DNA from: an uncultured Flavobacteriaceae bacterium
GTDB taxonomy: Bacteria > Bacteroidota > Bacteroidia > Flavobacteriales > Flavobacteriaceae
Assembly (NCBI GenBank): GCA_938017825.1
Contig: CALIJE010000013.1
Coordinates: forward strand, 1 to 39,835
Direction: 5' to 3'
Length of the DNA: 39,835 nucleotides
This document shows, piece by piece, positions 33,363 through 39,835 of the stretch (positions are counted from its first letter, which is position 1; each line of letters opens with the position of its first letter). Both the position numbers and the translations under genes were made by a program. Under the pieces are notes generated by a model. That model did no database searches. It saw only the letters and a program-made list of their open reading frames with translations, and was not told where the DNA came from.

Positions 33363-35600
33363 TTACTTAAGAATTTGATATGCAATTAGGGCCACAATAT
33401 ACGCAAAAGCACTCATAAAAACGAGTTGAGCGGCGGGCCATTTCCAGGAATTGGTTTCGCGTTTTACAATGGCCAAAGTACTCATGCACTGCATTGCAAA
33501 AGCATAGAACAACAACAAGGAAATCCCAGAAGCAAGATTGAACAATGGCTTTTTGGTCTTGGGGTGAACCTCGGCCGCCATACGGTTTTTTATCGTGTCT
33601 TGCTCATCGCTGCCCACACTATATATGGTTGCCAAGGTACCAACAAAAACCTCCCTTGCTGCGAATGAGGTTAAAACGGCTATGCCAATTTTCCAGTCAT
33701 ACCCCAAAGGTCTTACTATCGGTTCTATCGCCTTGCCCATATACCCCATATAGGAATTCTCCAACTTAAAGCTCGCGATTTCCTGATTCGTAGCCAACTC
33801 GATCAATTCTTCTTTTCTTTTGGTCAGGGAATCGTTAACCGTAACTGACATCAAACCATAGGCTTCCTTAGAAATACTGTCGTTCAAAGCAGTACGGTAT
33901 GCAGAAAGCTCCGCTTCGATATTTTCCTGGTTAAAAGATGAAAAACCTTCAGAGGCTATGCGCTCTTTTACGATACTCTCGGCATTCTTGAATTTATCAG
34001 AAATGCCATTTGAACCTAAAAACCAAAGCACAATACTAATTGCCAAGATAATTTTTCCTGCCCCAAAGACGAAGCTTTTTGTTTTTTCCCAAACTGTGTA
34101 GGCTACATTTTTAAACAAGGGCAACTTATAGTTGGGCATCTCGATTACGAAGAACGAACGACTCTTTATTTTCATCATTTTGTGAAGTACCATGGCAGAA
34201 AGGATTGCCATTGCAAAGCCGATGAGATAGAGCAGCATGAGTGTTAAGGGCTGATAGCCCAAACCAAAGAAGCGCCCTTCGGGAATAACCAACTCTATGA
34301 TTATGAGATAAATTGGCAAACGTGCAGAGCAGGTTGTAAAGGGAGTAACCAATATGGTGATCAATCGCTCTTTCCAACTTTCTATAGTTCGTGTGGCCAT
34401 TATCGCAGGTATGGCACAGGCCGTACCGGAAATCAATGGCACCACACTTTTACCACTAAGACCAAATGGCCTCATAATACGGTCCATTAAGAAAACAACA
34501 CGGCTCATGTAACCCGTTTCTTCTAGGAGGGCAATGAATAAAAACAAAAAGGCGATCTGCGGTATGAAAATAACTATACCGCCTATTCCGGCCAATATCC
34601 CTTCGGCGACAAGGTTCGTAAAGACCCCGGCCGGCATGGTATTTTTTACCCATTCGCTGGCCGATGCAAAAAACTCGTCTATATATTCCTGCGGAACACT
34701 GCTCCAATCATAAATAGCCTGAAAGATGGCCAATAAAATCAGAAAGAAAATCAAATACCCAAAAATCTTATGTGTCAAGATTTTATCAAAAGTAGCCCTA
34801 AGACCTTTGGCCGCATTGGCATCAACAGTATACGTTTCCTTTAATATGGAATTAATGAATTGATAGCGAACAATGGTCTCTTTTTGCTGTAAGCGTTTTA
34901 ATTCTGACTTTGATTTAGTGGAAAAGGATGACGTGTCCTTGATCAACTTTTTTTCGATGGGCATGAAATTCACATCCTGGGTAATTACCAGCCAAAGCTT
35001 GTATAGATCCTGCTTTGGAAAGGTTTCTCGAAGCCCGGCAAAATAATTCGGGTCGATGACGGTTGTATCTACATTCGGCTGATCCGATAGGTTTCTAAAA
35101 TCGGCTATAAGCTCTCGCAAACGTTTTATTCCCGTCTCTTTTCGGGTACTTACCAATGCAATCTTTGTATCCAGTTTCTCTTCGAGCAAGGGAATATCCA
35201 ATGAAATTCCAGTTCTCGACATGCGATCCGCCATATTAATGACCAAAATCGTTGGAATCTTGAGGTCTTTGATTTGGGTAAAAAGCAAAAGGTTGCGCTT
35301 CAAATTTTCAACGTCACTGATCACCACGGCAACGTCTGGATGATCTTTGTCGTTTTTGTTCAATAAAAGCTCAACGGCAACGCTTTCGTCCAAAGAGGTA
35401 GTATTTAGACTATAGGTGCCTGGAAGATCCAATATATGAGCCTTTACCCCTCGTGGAAGTTTACAAATGCCCTCTTTTTTTTCAACTGTAATACCGGGAT
35501 AGTTACCTACTTTTTGATTAAGGCCCGTAAGTTGGTTAAAGACCGAAGTCTTCCCTGTGTTAGGGTTACCAATTAGTGCGACCTTGATCTGCTTGCTCAT
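33363..35600 (-). CDS. feoB: Ferrous iron transporter FeoB
   Basis: 745 residues. The N-terminal G domain shows G1 GNPNTGKTS (11-19), G2 region YPGITVEKKEG (34-44), G3 DLPGTYSL (58-65) and G4 NMAD (122-125). The membrane part carries the two gate segments, LEETGYMSRVVFLMDRIMR with SGTACAIPAIMATRTI, and SFAAREVFVGTLATIY. A long polar helical stretch near residues 540-625 (AESIVKERIASEGFS...) links two membrane parts. It imports Fe(II) driven by GTP or ion gradients. Its ATG overlaps the end of feoA by 4 bp, and the Cys-rich micro-protein gene follows immediately. The order feoA-feoB-micro-protein is a complete Feo operon. Confidence 0.96.
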   Translation of the reverse strand: MSKQIKVALIGNPNTGKTSVFNQLTGLNQKVGNYPGITVEKKEGICKLPRGVKAHILDLPGTYSLNTTSLDESVAVELLLNKNDKDHPDVAVVISDVENLKRNLLLFTQIKDLKIPTILVINMADRMSRTGISLDIPLLEEKLDTKIALVSTRKETGIKRLRELIADFRNLSDQPNVDTTVIDPNYFAGLRETFPKQDLYKLWLVITQDVNFMPIEKKLIKDTSSFSTKSKSELKRLQQKETIVRYQFINSILKETYTVDANAAKGLRATFDKILTHKIFGYLIFFLILLAIFQAIYDWSSVPQEYIDEFFASASEWVKNTMPAGVFTNLVAEGILAGIGGIVIFIPQIAFLFLFIALLEETGYMSRVVFLMDRIMRPFGLSGKSVVPLISGTACAIPAIMATRTIESWKERLITILVTPFTTCSARLPIYLIIIELVIPEGRFFGLGYQPLTLMLLYLIGFAMAILSAMVLHKMMKIKSRSFFVIEMPNYKLPLFKNVAYTVWEKTKSFVFGAGKIILAISIVLWFLGSNGISDKFKNAESIVKERIASEGFSSFNQENIEAELSAYRTALNDSISKEAYGLMSVTVNDSLTKRKEELIELATNQEIASFKLENSYMGYMGKAIEPIVRPLGYDWKIGIAVLTSFAAREVFVGTLATIYSVGSDEQDTIKNRMAAEVHPKTKKPLFNLASGISLLLFYAFAMQCMSTLAIVKRETNSWKWPAAQLVFMSAFAYIVALIAYQILK

Positions 35601-35842
35601 ATTCCCGTACCTTCTTCGATAAGTTCTAATTCGATCAGTTTAGCCATGGAGCGTCTAATGGCTATATGCGAACCGTTCACATTGATATAAATGGGATCTT
35701 TTAGGGGGGCAATTTGTACCAATTCGACCTCATTACCAGGCAAACAACCAAGTTCTAATAACTTAATGGGCAGGATATCATCGGTAAATTCCTTGATGAT
35801 TCCTCGTTGTCCGCGTTTCAGAGTTGCGACAGTAGTGCCCAA
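35597..35842 (-). CDS. feoA: FeoA, SH3-like partner of FeoB
   Basis: 81 residues with the FeoA pattern: LKRGQRGIIKEFTDDILPIKLLELGCLPGNEVELVQIAPLKDPIYINVNGSHIAIRRSMAKLI (read in segments). It is an SH3-like cytoplasmic protein that supports FeoB. The start is TTG at 35840-35842. An in-frame TAA lies two codons upstream and no ATG follows until near the end, so a non-AUG start is required. It overlaps feoB by 4 bp. A -7 element (35872-35879) and a pair of direct repeats lie upstream. Confidence 0.92.
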   Translation of the reverse strand: MGTTVATLKRGQRGIIKEFTDDILPIKLLELGCLPGNEVELVQIAPLKDPIYINVNGSHIAIRRSMAKLIELELIEEGTGI

Positions 35843-35859
35843 TTTTTATTTAGATTGAT

Positions 35860-35899
35860 TATAAGTAAGAGCAAAAATAGGGTAAAATTCTATAAGTAA
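35860..35899 (-). promoter_or_regulatory. feoAB promoter element flanked by a direct repeat
   Basis: The -7 element TATTTTTG (minus strand, 35872-35879) fits TAnnTTTG, with start near 35865. TATAAGTAA occurs twice in plus-strand reading, at 35860-35868 and 35891-35899, 31 bp apart (about three helical turns), on both sides of the -7 element. A TTG lies 25 bp upstream, slightly too far. The repeat pair could bind a regulator of iron uptake; this is inferred. Confidence 0.4.
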
Positions 35900-35944
35900 A
35901 GCATCAAATTCCAAGTAGAATCGACAAATCATCGAATACGCGAA

Positions 35945-36613
35945 TTAGTCTTGGTACGATGCCTTCAAAATTTGAAGCTCATCAATCAGTTTTTCCATTT
36001 CCTCTACCTTGGTACCATCGTAATATCCTCGGATTCGGCGTTCTTTATCTACCAAAACAAAATTCTCAGTGTGGATCATATCAAAAGGGCCACCGTCGCC
36101 ATCGGTCTTAACGACCATATAGGATTTGCGGGCCAGATCATAAATCTGTTTTTTGTCACCGGTCACAAGGTTCCATTTGCCATCCTGTACCCCTTTTTCA
36201 AGGGCATATTTCTTAAGTTGTTCCACAGAATCGATTTCTGGCGTTACCGAATGAGAAAGCAATAAAACCTCATCCCCGATCCTATTTTGAAGCGAGGCCA
36301 TATTCTTGGTCATGATCGGGCAAATGGTCGGGCAAGTGGTGAAAAAGAAATCCGCAATATAAATTTTACCGTTATAATCAGCTTCGGTAATAATTTTGCC
36401 ATTTTGATTGACCAGCGAAAAATCGGCAACAGCATGATATTTGCGTTTATACTGCAGAGTACTGTCCACCAATTCAGGATTTACCATACTTGGCTGATAT
36501 ATCGGTAATTTTTCAGGTGGCTTTAGGGCATTATAGAAGAGGTAAACTATAATGGCCGACACTACCAAAAGTGTTGCCCCTAGAATCCTATATTTTGCAA
36601 AAAAAGATAGCAT
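35945..36613 (-). CDS. SCO1/SenC family copper/redox protein
   Basis: 222 residues from the ATG at 36611-36613 (MLSFFAKYRILG). The earlier ATG at 36646 would add 11 residues that overlap the promoter -7 element and is rejected. An N-terminal membrane anchor (GATLLVVSAIIVYLFY) precedes a thioredoxin-like domain with the copper site TCPTICPIM (Cys94, Cys98) and the conserved His181 (MIHTENF). Sco proteins deliver copper to the CuA site of cytochrome c oxidase or act as thiol reductants. No oxidase gene is adjacent here. The gene is divergent from rseP. Confidence 0.93.
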   Translation of the reverse strand: MLSFFAKYRILGATLLVVSAIIVYLFYNALKPPEKLPIYQPSMVNPELVDSTLQYKRKYHAVADFSLVNQNGKIITEADYNGKIYIADFFFTTCPTICPIMTKNMASLQNRIGDEVLLLSHSVTPEIDSVEQLKKYALEKGVQDGKWNLVTGDKKQIYDLARKSYMVVKTDGDGGPFDMIHTENFVLVDKERRIRGYYDGTKVEEMEKLIDELQILKASYQD

Positions 36614-36625
36614 GTTTTCTTTTGG

Positions 36626-36656
36626 CAAAGATACATCACCAGCCAAGGGGTATCAA
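36626..36656 (-). promoter_or_regulatory. Promoter of the SCO1/SenC gene
   Basis: Minus strand TTG (36654-36656), 20 bp, TATCTTTG (36626-36633): a full consensus match. Start expected near 36619, only about 6 nt before the chosen ATG. Confidence 0.6.
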
Positions 36657-36740
36657 GTAATCAGCCCTTAATAGCTCCTAAATGTTTCTTAAATATAACA
36701 GCCCCTAACGACTATCTTTTTTTACCCCACCCTAATGACG

Positions 36741-36748
36741 TACTTTTG
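36741..36748 (+). promoter_or_regulatory. Candidate -7 element of the rseP promoter
   Basis: TACTTTTG matches TAnnTTTG and would give a leader of about 19 nt before the ATG at 36774. No TTG is found at the usual distance. Confidence 0.4.
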
Positions 36749-36773
36749 TGCGTTCAAATTTTAGAAAGTATAC

Positions 36774-38090
36774 ATGGGCTTGCTTATTCAGATATTAACA
36801 TTTGTACTGATCATCTCTATCCTCGTGATTTTGCACGAGTTCGGTCATTATCTCCCGGCCAAATGGTTTAAGACTCGCGTCGAAAAATTCTATTTGTTTT
36901 TCGATTGGAAATATTCGCTGTTCAAAAAGAAAATTGGTGAAACGGAATGGGGAATAGGTTGGTTGCCTTTGGGCGGCTATGTGAAGATATCTGGAATGAT
37001 CGATGAGAGCATGGACACAGAGCAGATGAAACAGGAACCCAAACCATGGGAATTTCGCAGTAAACCCGCTTGGCAGCGCCTTATTATCATGTTGGGAGGC
37101 GTTACCGTAAATTTTCTTTTGGCCTGGGCCATTTACACCGGATTGCTGATCAGTAATGGTGACTCTTATATACCCGCCGACAATGTTAAGTATGGTATTT
37201 TGGTCGATTCGATAGGGGAGAAGATAGGTTTGAGAACCGGAGACAAGATATTGGCCATTGATGGCAAAAAGACCAAGAAGTTCGATGATGCCATGATAGA
37301 TATTATTCTTGGTGATGAGGTGACCGTAGACCGGGAGGGGCAAGAAGTTACTTTTGCCATACCCGATGAAGGTATTGCCGATGTGCTGGGTTCTAAGGGC
37401 AAGCGTTTTTTGACTTATCGAATACAGGCCATCATCGATACCTTGATCCCAAATAAACCTGCTGTCTTGGCCGGCGTGCAGAAAGGGGATAAAATCGTTG
37501 GCTTTAATGGGGAGCCAATCAACTATTGGAACGAATTCCTAAGTGCCGTGCATCAGAACAAGAACGATTTTGCTACCCTATCGGTTGAACGAAATGGACT
37601 GAAAAAGCAATTCGCCTTAAAATTGGACAAGGATTTACGAGTAGGTGTTGGACCGTATTTTGAAGATATTTCCATTACTGATAACTATAGTGCACTTGAA
37701 TCAATTCCTGCAGGTTTCAATGAAACCGTGAATGTTCTGGTGAAGCAGGTAAAGCAGTTCAAGATTCTCGCAAAACCTAAAACCAAGGCCTATGAAAATA
37801 TCAAAGGGCCCATTGGCATCGTAGAGATGATGCCGCCATCATGGAATTGGGGCTTCTTTTGGAGCTTCTTGGCCATGTTCTCGGTTTGGCTGGCCTTTGT
37901 TAATATACTTCCCATTCCTGCCCTTGACGGCGGTCATGTGATGTTTCTCCTCTATGAGATAATTTCAGGACGGCCCCCAAGTGAAAAAGTCTTGGAACGA
38001 GGCCAAATTGTTGGTTTTATTATTGTTATGGGTCTTATGGCCGTAGTTTTCGGTAATGATATTTGGAATATTATCAAGAGGTTTCTTTGA
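36774..38090 (+). CDS. rseP: RIP metalloprotease RseP (site-2 protease)
   Basis: 438 residues, close to the roughly 450 of E. coli RseP. The zinc site HEFGH is in the first helix (21-25). A second part, WGIGWLPLGGYVKISGM, and the membrane helix IIMLGGVTVNFLLAWAIYTG follow. Two PDZ-like domains sit between (ILVDSIGEKIGLRTGDKIL and AVLAGVQKGDKIVGFNG), and the C-terminal motif NILPIPALDGGHVMFLLYE supplies the third zinc ligand Asp. It cleaves membrane anti-sigma factors within the bilayer. The two ECF systems elsewhere in this window (14627-15166 and 30092-31413) are possible but unproven clients. Confidence 0.95.
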   Translation: MGLLIQILTFVLIISILVILHEFGHYLPAKWFKTRVEKFYLFFDWKYSLFKKKIGETEWGIGWLPLGGYVKISGMIDESMDTEQMKQEPKPWEFRSKPAWQRLIIMLGGVTVNFLLAWAIYTGLLISNGDSYIPADNVKYGILVDSIGEKIGLRTGDKILAIDGKKTKKFDDAMIDIILGDEVTVDREGQEVTFAIPDEGIADVLGSKGKRFLTYRIQAIIDTLIPNKPAVLAGVQKGDKIVGFNGEPINYWNEFLSAVHQNKNDFATLSVERNGLKKQFALKLDKDLRVGVGPYFEDISITDNYSALESIPAGFNETVNVLVKQVKQFKILAKPKTKAYENIKGPIGIVEMMPPSWNWGFFWSFLAMFSVWLAFVNILPIPALDGGHVMFLLYEIISGRPPSEKVLERGQIVGFIIVMGLMAVVFGNDIWNIIKRFL

Positions 38091-38136
38091 TCTTTAAGAA
38101 GACCGCAACGAAATACCTAAAACGCCCTTTTTTTGT

Positions 38137-38166
38137 TTGCCGAATTTTAAAAAACGATTATATTTG
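38137..38166 (+). promoter_or_regulatory. tRNA-Asn promoter
   Basis: TTG (38137-38139), 19 bp, TATATTTG (38159-38166): an exact match to the Bacteroidota consensus. The start is expected near 38172, 26 nt before the mature tRNA. A perfect hairpin GCTTTAG-TCCG-CTAAAGC (38172-38189) fills most of that leader. Confidence 0.7.
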
Positions 38167-38197
38167 CACCCGCTTTAGTCCGCTAAAGCCATAACCT

Positions 38198-38271
38198 TCC
38201 TCCTTAGCTCAGCTGGTTAGAGCATCTGACTGTTAATCAGAGGGTCCTTGGTTCGAGCCCAAGAGGGGGAG
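38198..38271 (+). tRNA. tRNA-Asn (anticodon GUU)
   Basis: A 74-nt cloverleaf. Acceptor stem TCCTCCT/AGGGGGA with one G-T pair and discriminator G (38271). D-arm GCTC-AGCTGGTTA-GAGC, anticodon stem CTGAC/GTCAG-like with loop TGTTAAT, anticodon GTT (38232-38234), variable loop, T-arm CTTGG-TTCGAGC-CCAAG. CCA is not encoded. Confidence 0.97.
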
Positions 38272-38284
38272 CAGAATAACAAAG

Positions 38285-38319
38285 TCCAACTTATGAAAAT
38301 AGGTTGGATTTTCTGTTTT
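38285..38319 (+). terminator. Terminator of the tRNA-Asn transcript
   Basis: TCCAACTTAT-GAAA-ATAGGTTGGA (38285-38308), a 10-bp stem with one G-T pair and a GAAA tetraloop, is followed by TTTTCTGTTTTT. A strong rho-independent terminator 13 nt after the tRNA. Confidence 0.85.
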
Positions 38320-38500
38320 TAGGCAGTAGCAGCAGGGTTTTACTGCATTATGTGCATTAACCACACTTTCCAACTAAAAGTCAACTTGACAAGTTTTTAA
38401 GCAAAAAAGGTTCCCTTTAAGGTTCCCACTTTAAACTCGAGGTTCCCATTTTTGAAAAATTGAATTGTATGCCAATTTTTTAACTTAAAATCAATTGGTT

Positions 38501-39706
38501 ATGTATCCAAACAAATTATCTATTCGCTTTGTAATCAGTAAAGCAAAAATGAACAAAAGAAATCTCTGTCCTATCTCATGCAGATTAACACTTCAGGGTA
38601 AAAGAAAAGCATTCTCTACAGGATTATTTGTAAATCCATCAAATTGGGATTCAAAGAAACAAATAGTACTTAATGGTGACATTGAAAGCAAGGCGAAAAA
38701 TGGGCAGTTAACTCAAATTCATCAGAAACTTAGCAATACTGTTTTGGCACTTCAGCTTAGAGCCGATGAGTTTATAGTTGATGATATCCTAGATAAGTTC
38801 TTCAATAAATCGATTAAAAAAGAAGACTATGTCGTTTCTTATTTCAAGAAGTTTCTCCTAACAAAATCAGAACTTATTGGTAAGGGGATTAAAATGAGTA
38901 CTTGGAAAAAATTTGACTATGTATGTAATGACGTAACTGTTTTTATTAGATTAAAACATAAGGTTAAAGATTATCCATTACACAAACTGAGTCTGCACTT
39001 TTTAATTGAATTTGAACATTATCTGAAAACCGTAAAAAATCAAAAGCAAGTCACCATAAACAAGGCTATTCAGAGGTTCAGAAAGGCTATTTTAACGGCC
39101 TTAGCGGAAGGATATCTAGATACCGATCCATTTGTTGGTTATACTCCTAAAAAGGTTATTAAAGAGGTTGTTTTTCTTTCATCAGAAGAGTTAGAAAAGC
39201 TAGAAAATCTCAACTTTACTCAACCGAGATTACAACTAGTAAAAGACCTATTTATTTTTTGCTGCTATACTGGATTAGCCTATCAAGAAATGTTCAATCT
39301 TAGAAAAGAACATATCATTAAAGGTTTTGATGGTAATCAATGGATTCAAATGAAAAGAGAGAAAACTAGTAAAAGTTTATCTATTCCATTGCTTAAAAAG
39401 GTAAAGACTATTATTCAAAAATATAGTCATGATTCAACTGAATATGTCCTTCCACGATTTAGTAATCAAAAAATCAATTCTTATCTCAAGGAAATTGCCG
39501 ATATAGTAGGTATTCAAAAAAGACTTACCCATCATACTGCTCGAAAAACCTTTGCTTCGACGATTTTGCTTTATAATGATGTTCCTATGGAGATTGTCAG
39601 TGAACTACTTGGGCGCTCTAGTCTCAAAATTACACAAGATTATTATGGTAAAGTAGTGCAAAAAAGAATAGGCTTGGAAATAACAAGAATAGAAAAAATA
39701 CTATAG
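38501..39706 (+). CDS. Site-specific tyrosine recombinase (integrase), Bacteroidota mobile-element type
   Basis: 401 residues from the ATG at 38501 (MYPNKLSIRFVISKAKMN); a TTG at 38495 is less likely. An N-terminal arm-binding domain (about 1-90) precedes a SAM-like core-binding domain (DYVVSYFKKFLLTKSELIG, about 109-205) and the catalytic domain. Active-site segments: CCYTGLAYQEMFNL (the first Arg is replaced by Ala260), REKTSKSLSIPLL (Lys), HTARKTFAST (His345, Arg348), LLGRSSLKITQDYYGKV (Arg372 where His/Trp is usual, nucleophile Tyr381). Loss of the first Arg is known in Bacteroides integrases such as IntDOT. The gene is clearly more AT-rich than its neighbours and starts 229 bp after tRNA-Asn, a typical insertion target. 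The element should continue past the right edge. Confidence 0.9.
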   Translation: MYPNKLSIRFVISKAKMNKRNLCPISCRLTLQGKRKAFSTGLFVNPSNWDSKKQIVLNGDIESKAKNGQLTQIHQKLSNTVLALQLRADEFIVDDILDKFFNKSIKKEDYVVSYFKKFLLTKSELIGKGIKMSTWKKFDYVCNDVTVFIRLKHKVKDYPLHKLSLHFLIEFEHYLKTVKNQKQVTINKAIQRFRKAILTALAEGYLDTDPFVGYTPKKVIKEVVFLSSEELEKLENLNFTQPRLQLVKDLFIFCCYTGLAYQEMFNLRKEHIIKGFDGNQWIQMKREKTSKSLSIPLLKKVKTIIQKYSHDSTEYVLPRFSNQKINSYLKEIADIVGIQKRLTHHTARKTFASTILLYNDVPMEIVSELLGRSSLKITQDYYGKVVQKRIGLEITRIEKIL

Positions 39707-39835
39707 ATGAAACATTTAATTTATAAATTCCATGGTTCTAGACAATAAAAGCCTAAATGATTCCCTTTATTTTTAACAGCCTATAAAGACATTGGCAAAA
39801 TCCAAATAGTGCAATCAAGATATACCACTTATTTT
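39707..39835 (+). other. Non-coding end of window after the recombinase
   Basis: 129 bp, AT-rich, with no ORF or clear hairpin that I can see. It probably belongs to the inserted element. Confidence 0.5.

Noticed and set aside
1-39835. CRISPR array, rRNA, insertion-sequence ends or toxin-antitoxin pairs
   Set aside because: No regularly spaced repeats, no rRNA-like blocks, no transposase frames and no recognisable toxin-antitoxin pair were seen. The only mobile-element sign is the tyrosine recombinase at the right edge.

Overview
The window reads as chromosomal DNA of a marine-type Flavobacteriaceae bacterium (Bacteroidota). The evidence is internal: DUF5916/CBM9-like, DUF4097, DUF2141 and CarboxypepD_reg-like proteins, an ECF sigma factor followed by an anti-sigma/HEAT gene, a FeoB-associated Cys-rich micro-protein, lack of Shine-Dalgarno sites, and repeated promoter elements of the Bacteroidota type (TTG, 17-23 bp, TAnnTTTG). 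The genus cannot be fixed from what is here.

Layout. 1-3967 (minus): an exopolysaccharide export/assembly operon (polyprenyl glycosylphosphotransferase, Wza-like export lipoprotein, Wzc-like chain-length/kinase protein cut by the left edge). 4509-6257: aspS. 6554-7303 (plus): a DUF4184 membrane protein. 7364-14074 (minus): a four-gene efflux operon (TetR regulator, TolC-like, membrane-fusion lipoprotein, RND pump) with a candidate operator in front of tetR. 14209-15166 (minus): an ECF sigma factor and a small membrane protein. 15326-17448: a polyprenyl diphosphate synthase (plus) and lycopene cyclase crtY (minus), convergent with overlapping stop codons. 17658-19938 (plus): a metal-homeostasis operon (DtxR/MntR-type repressor, outer-membrane beta-barrel protein, ZIP transporter) behind a perfect 24-bp dyad that overlaps the promoter. 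19953-22733: an S9 peptidase. 22905-25808: small genes (PH-like/unknown, DUF2141, SnoaL-like, a stand-alone TonB plug lipoprotein, a putative zinc peptidase, DUF423). 25803-28454: a DUF5916 outer-membrane protein. 28552-31413 (minus): ECF sigma, zinc-finger anti-sigma with HEAT repeats and two DUF4097 proteins. 31538-33067: a CarboxypepD_reg-like protein. 33216-35842 (minus): feoA-feoB and a 48-residue Cys-rich membrane protein. 35945-36613: an SCO1/SenC protein. 36774-38090 (plus): rseP. 38198-38271: tRNA-Asn(GUU). 38501-39706: an AT-rich tyrosine recombinase, probably the first gene of an element inserted at the tRNA and continuing past the right edge.

The genes form several independent housekeeping and envelope modules rather than one system. 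Themes are envelope stress and export (RND pump, two ECF systems, RseP), metal supply (ZIP and Feo operons, Sco1) and isoprenoid/carotenoid synthesis. I did not find a clear, wholly new multi-gene system. The most useful points are the two predicted operators with visible dyads, a repeat pair around the feo promoter, an RND pump with two apparent extra membrane helices, a zinc-peptidase candidate with a Cys pair, an isolated TonB plug lipoprotein, the anti-sigma/HEAT/DUF4097 unit, and the tRNA-linked recombinase with two changed active-site positions.
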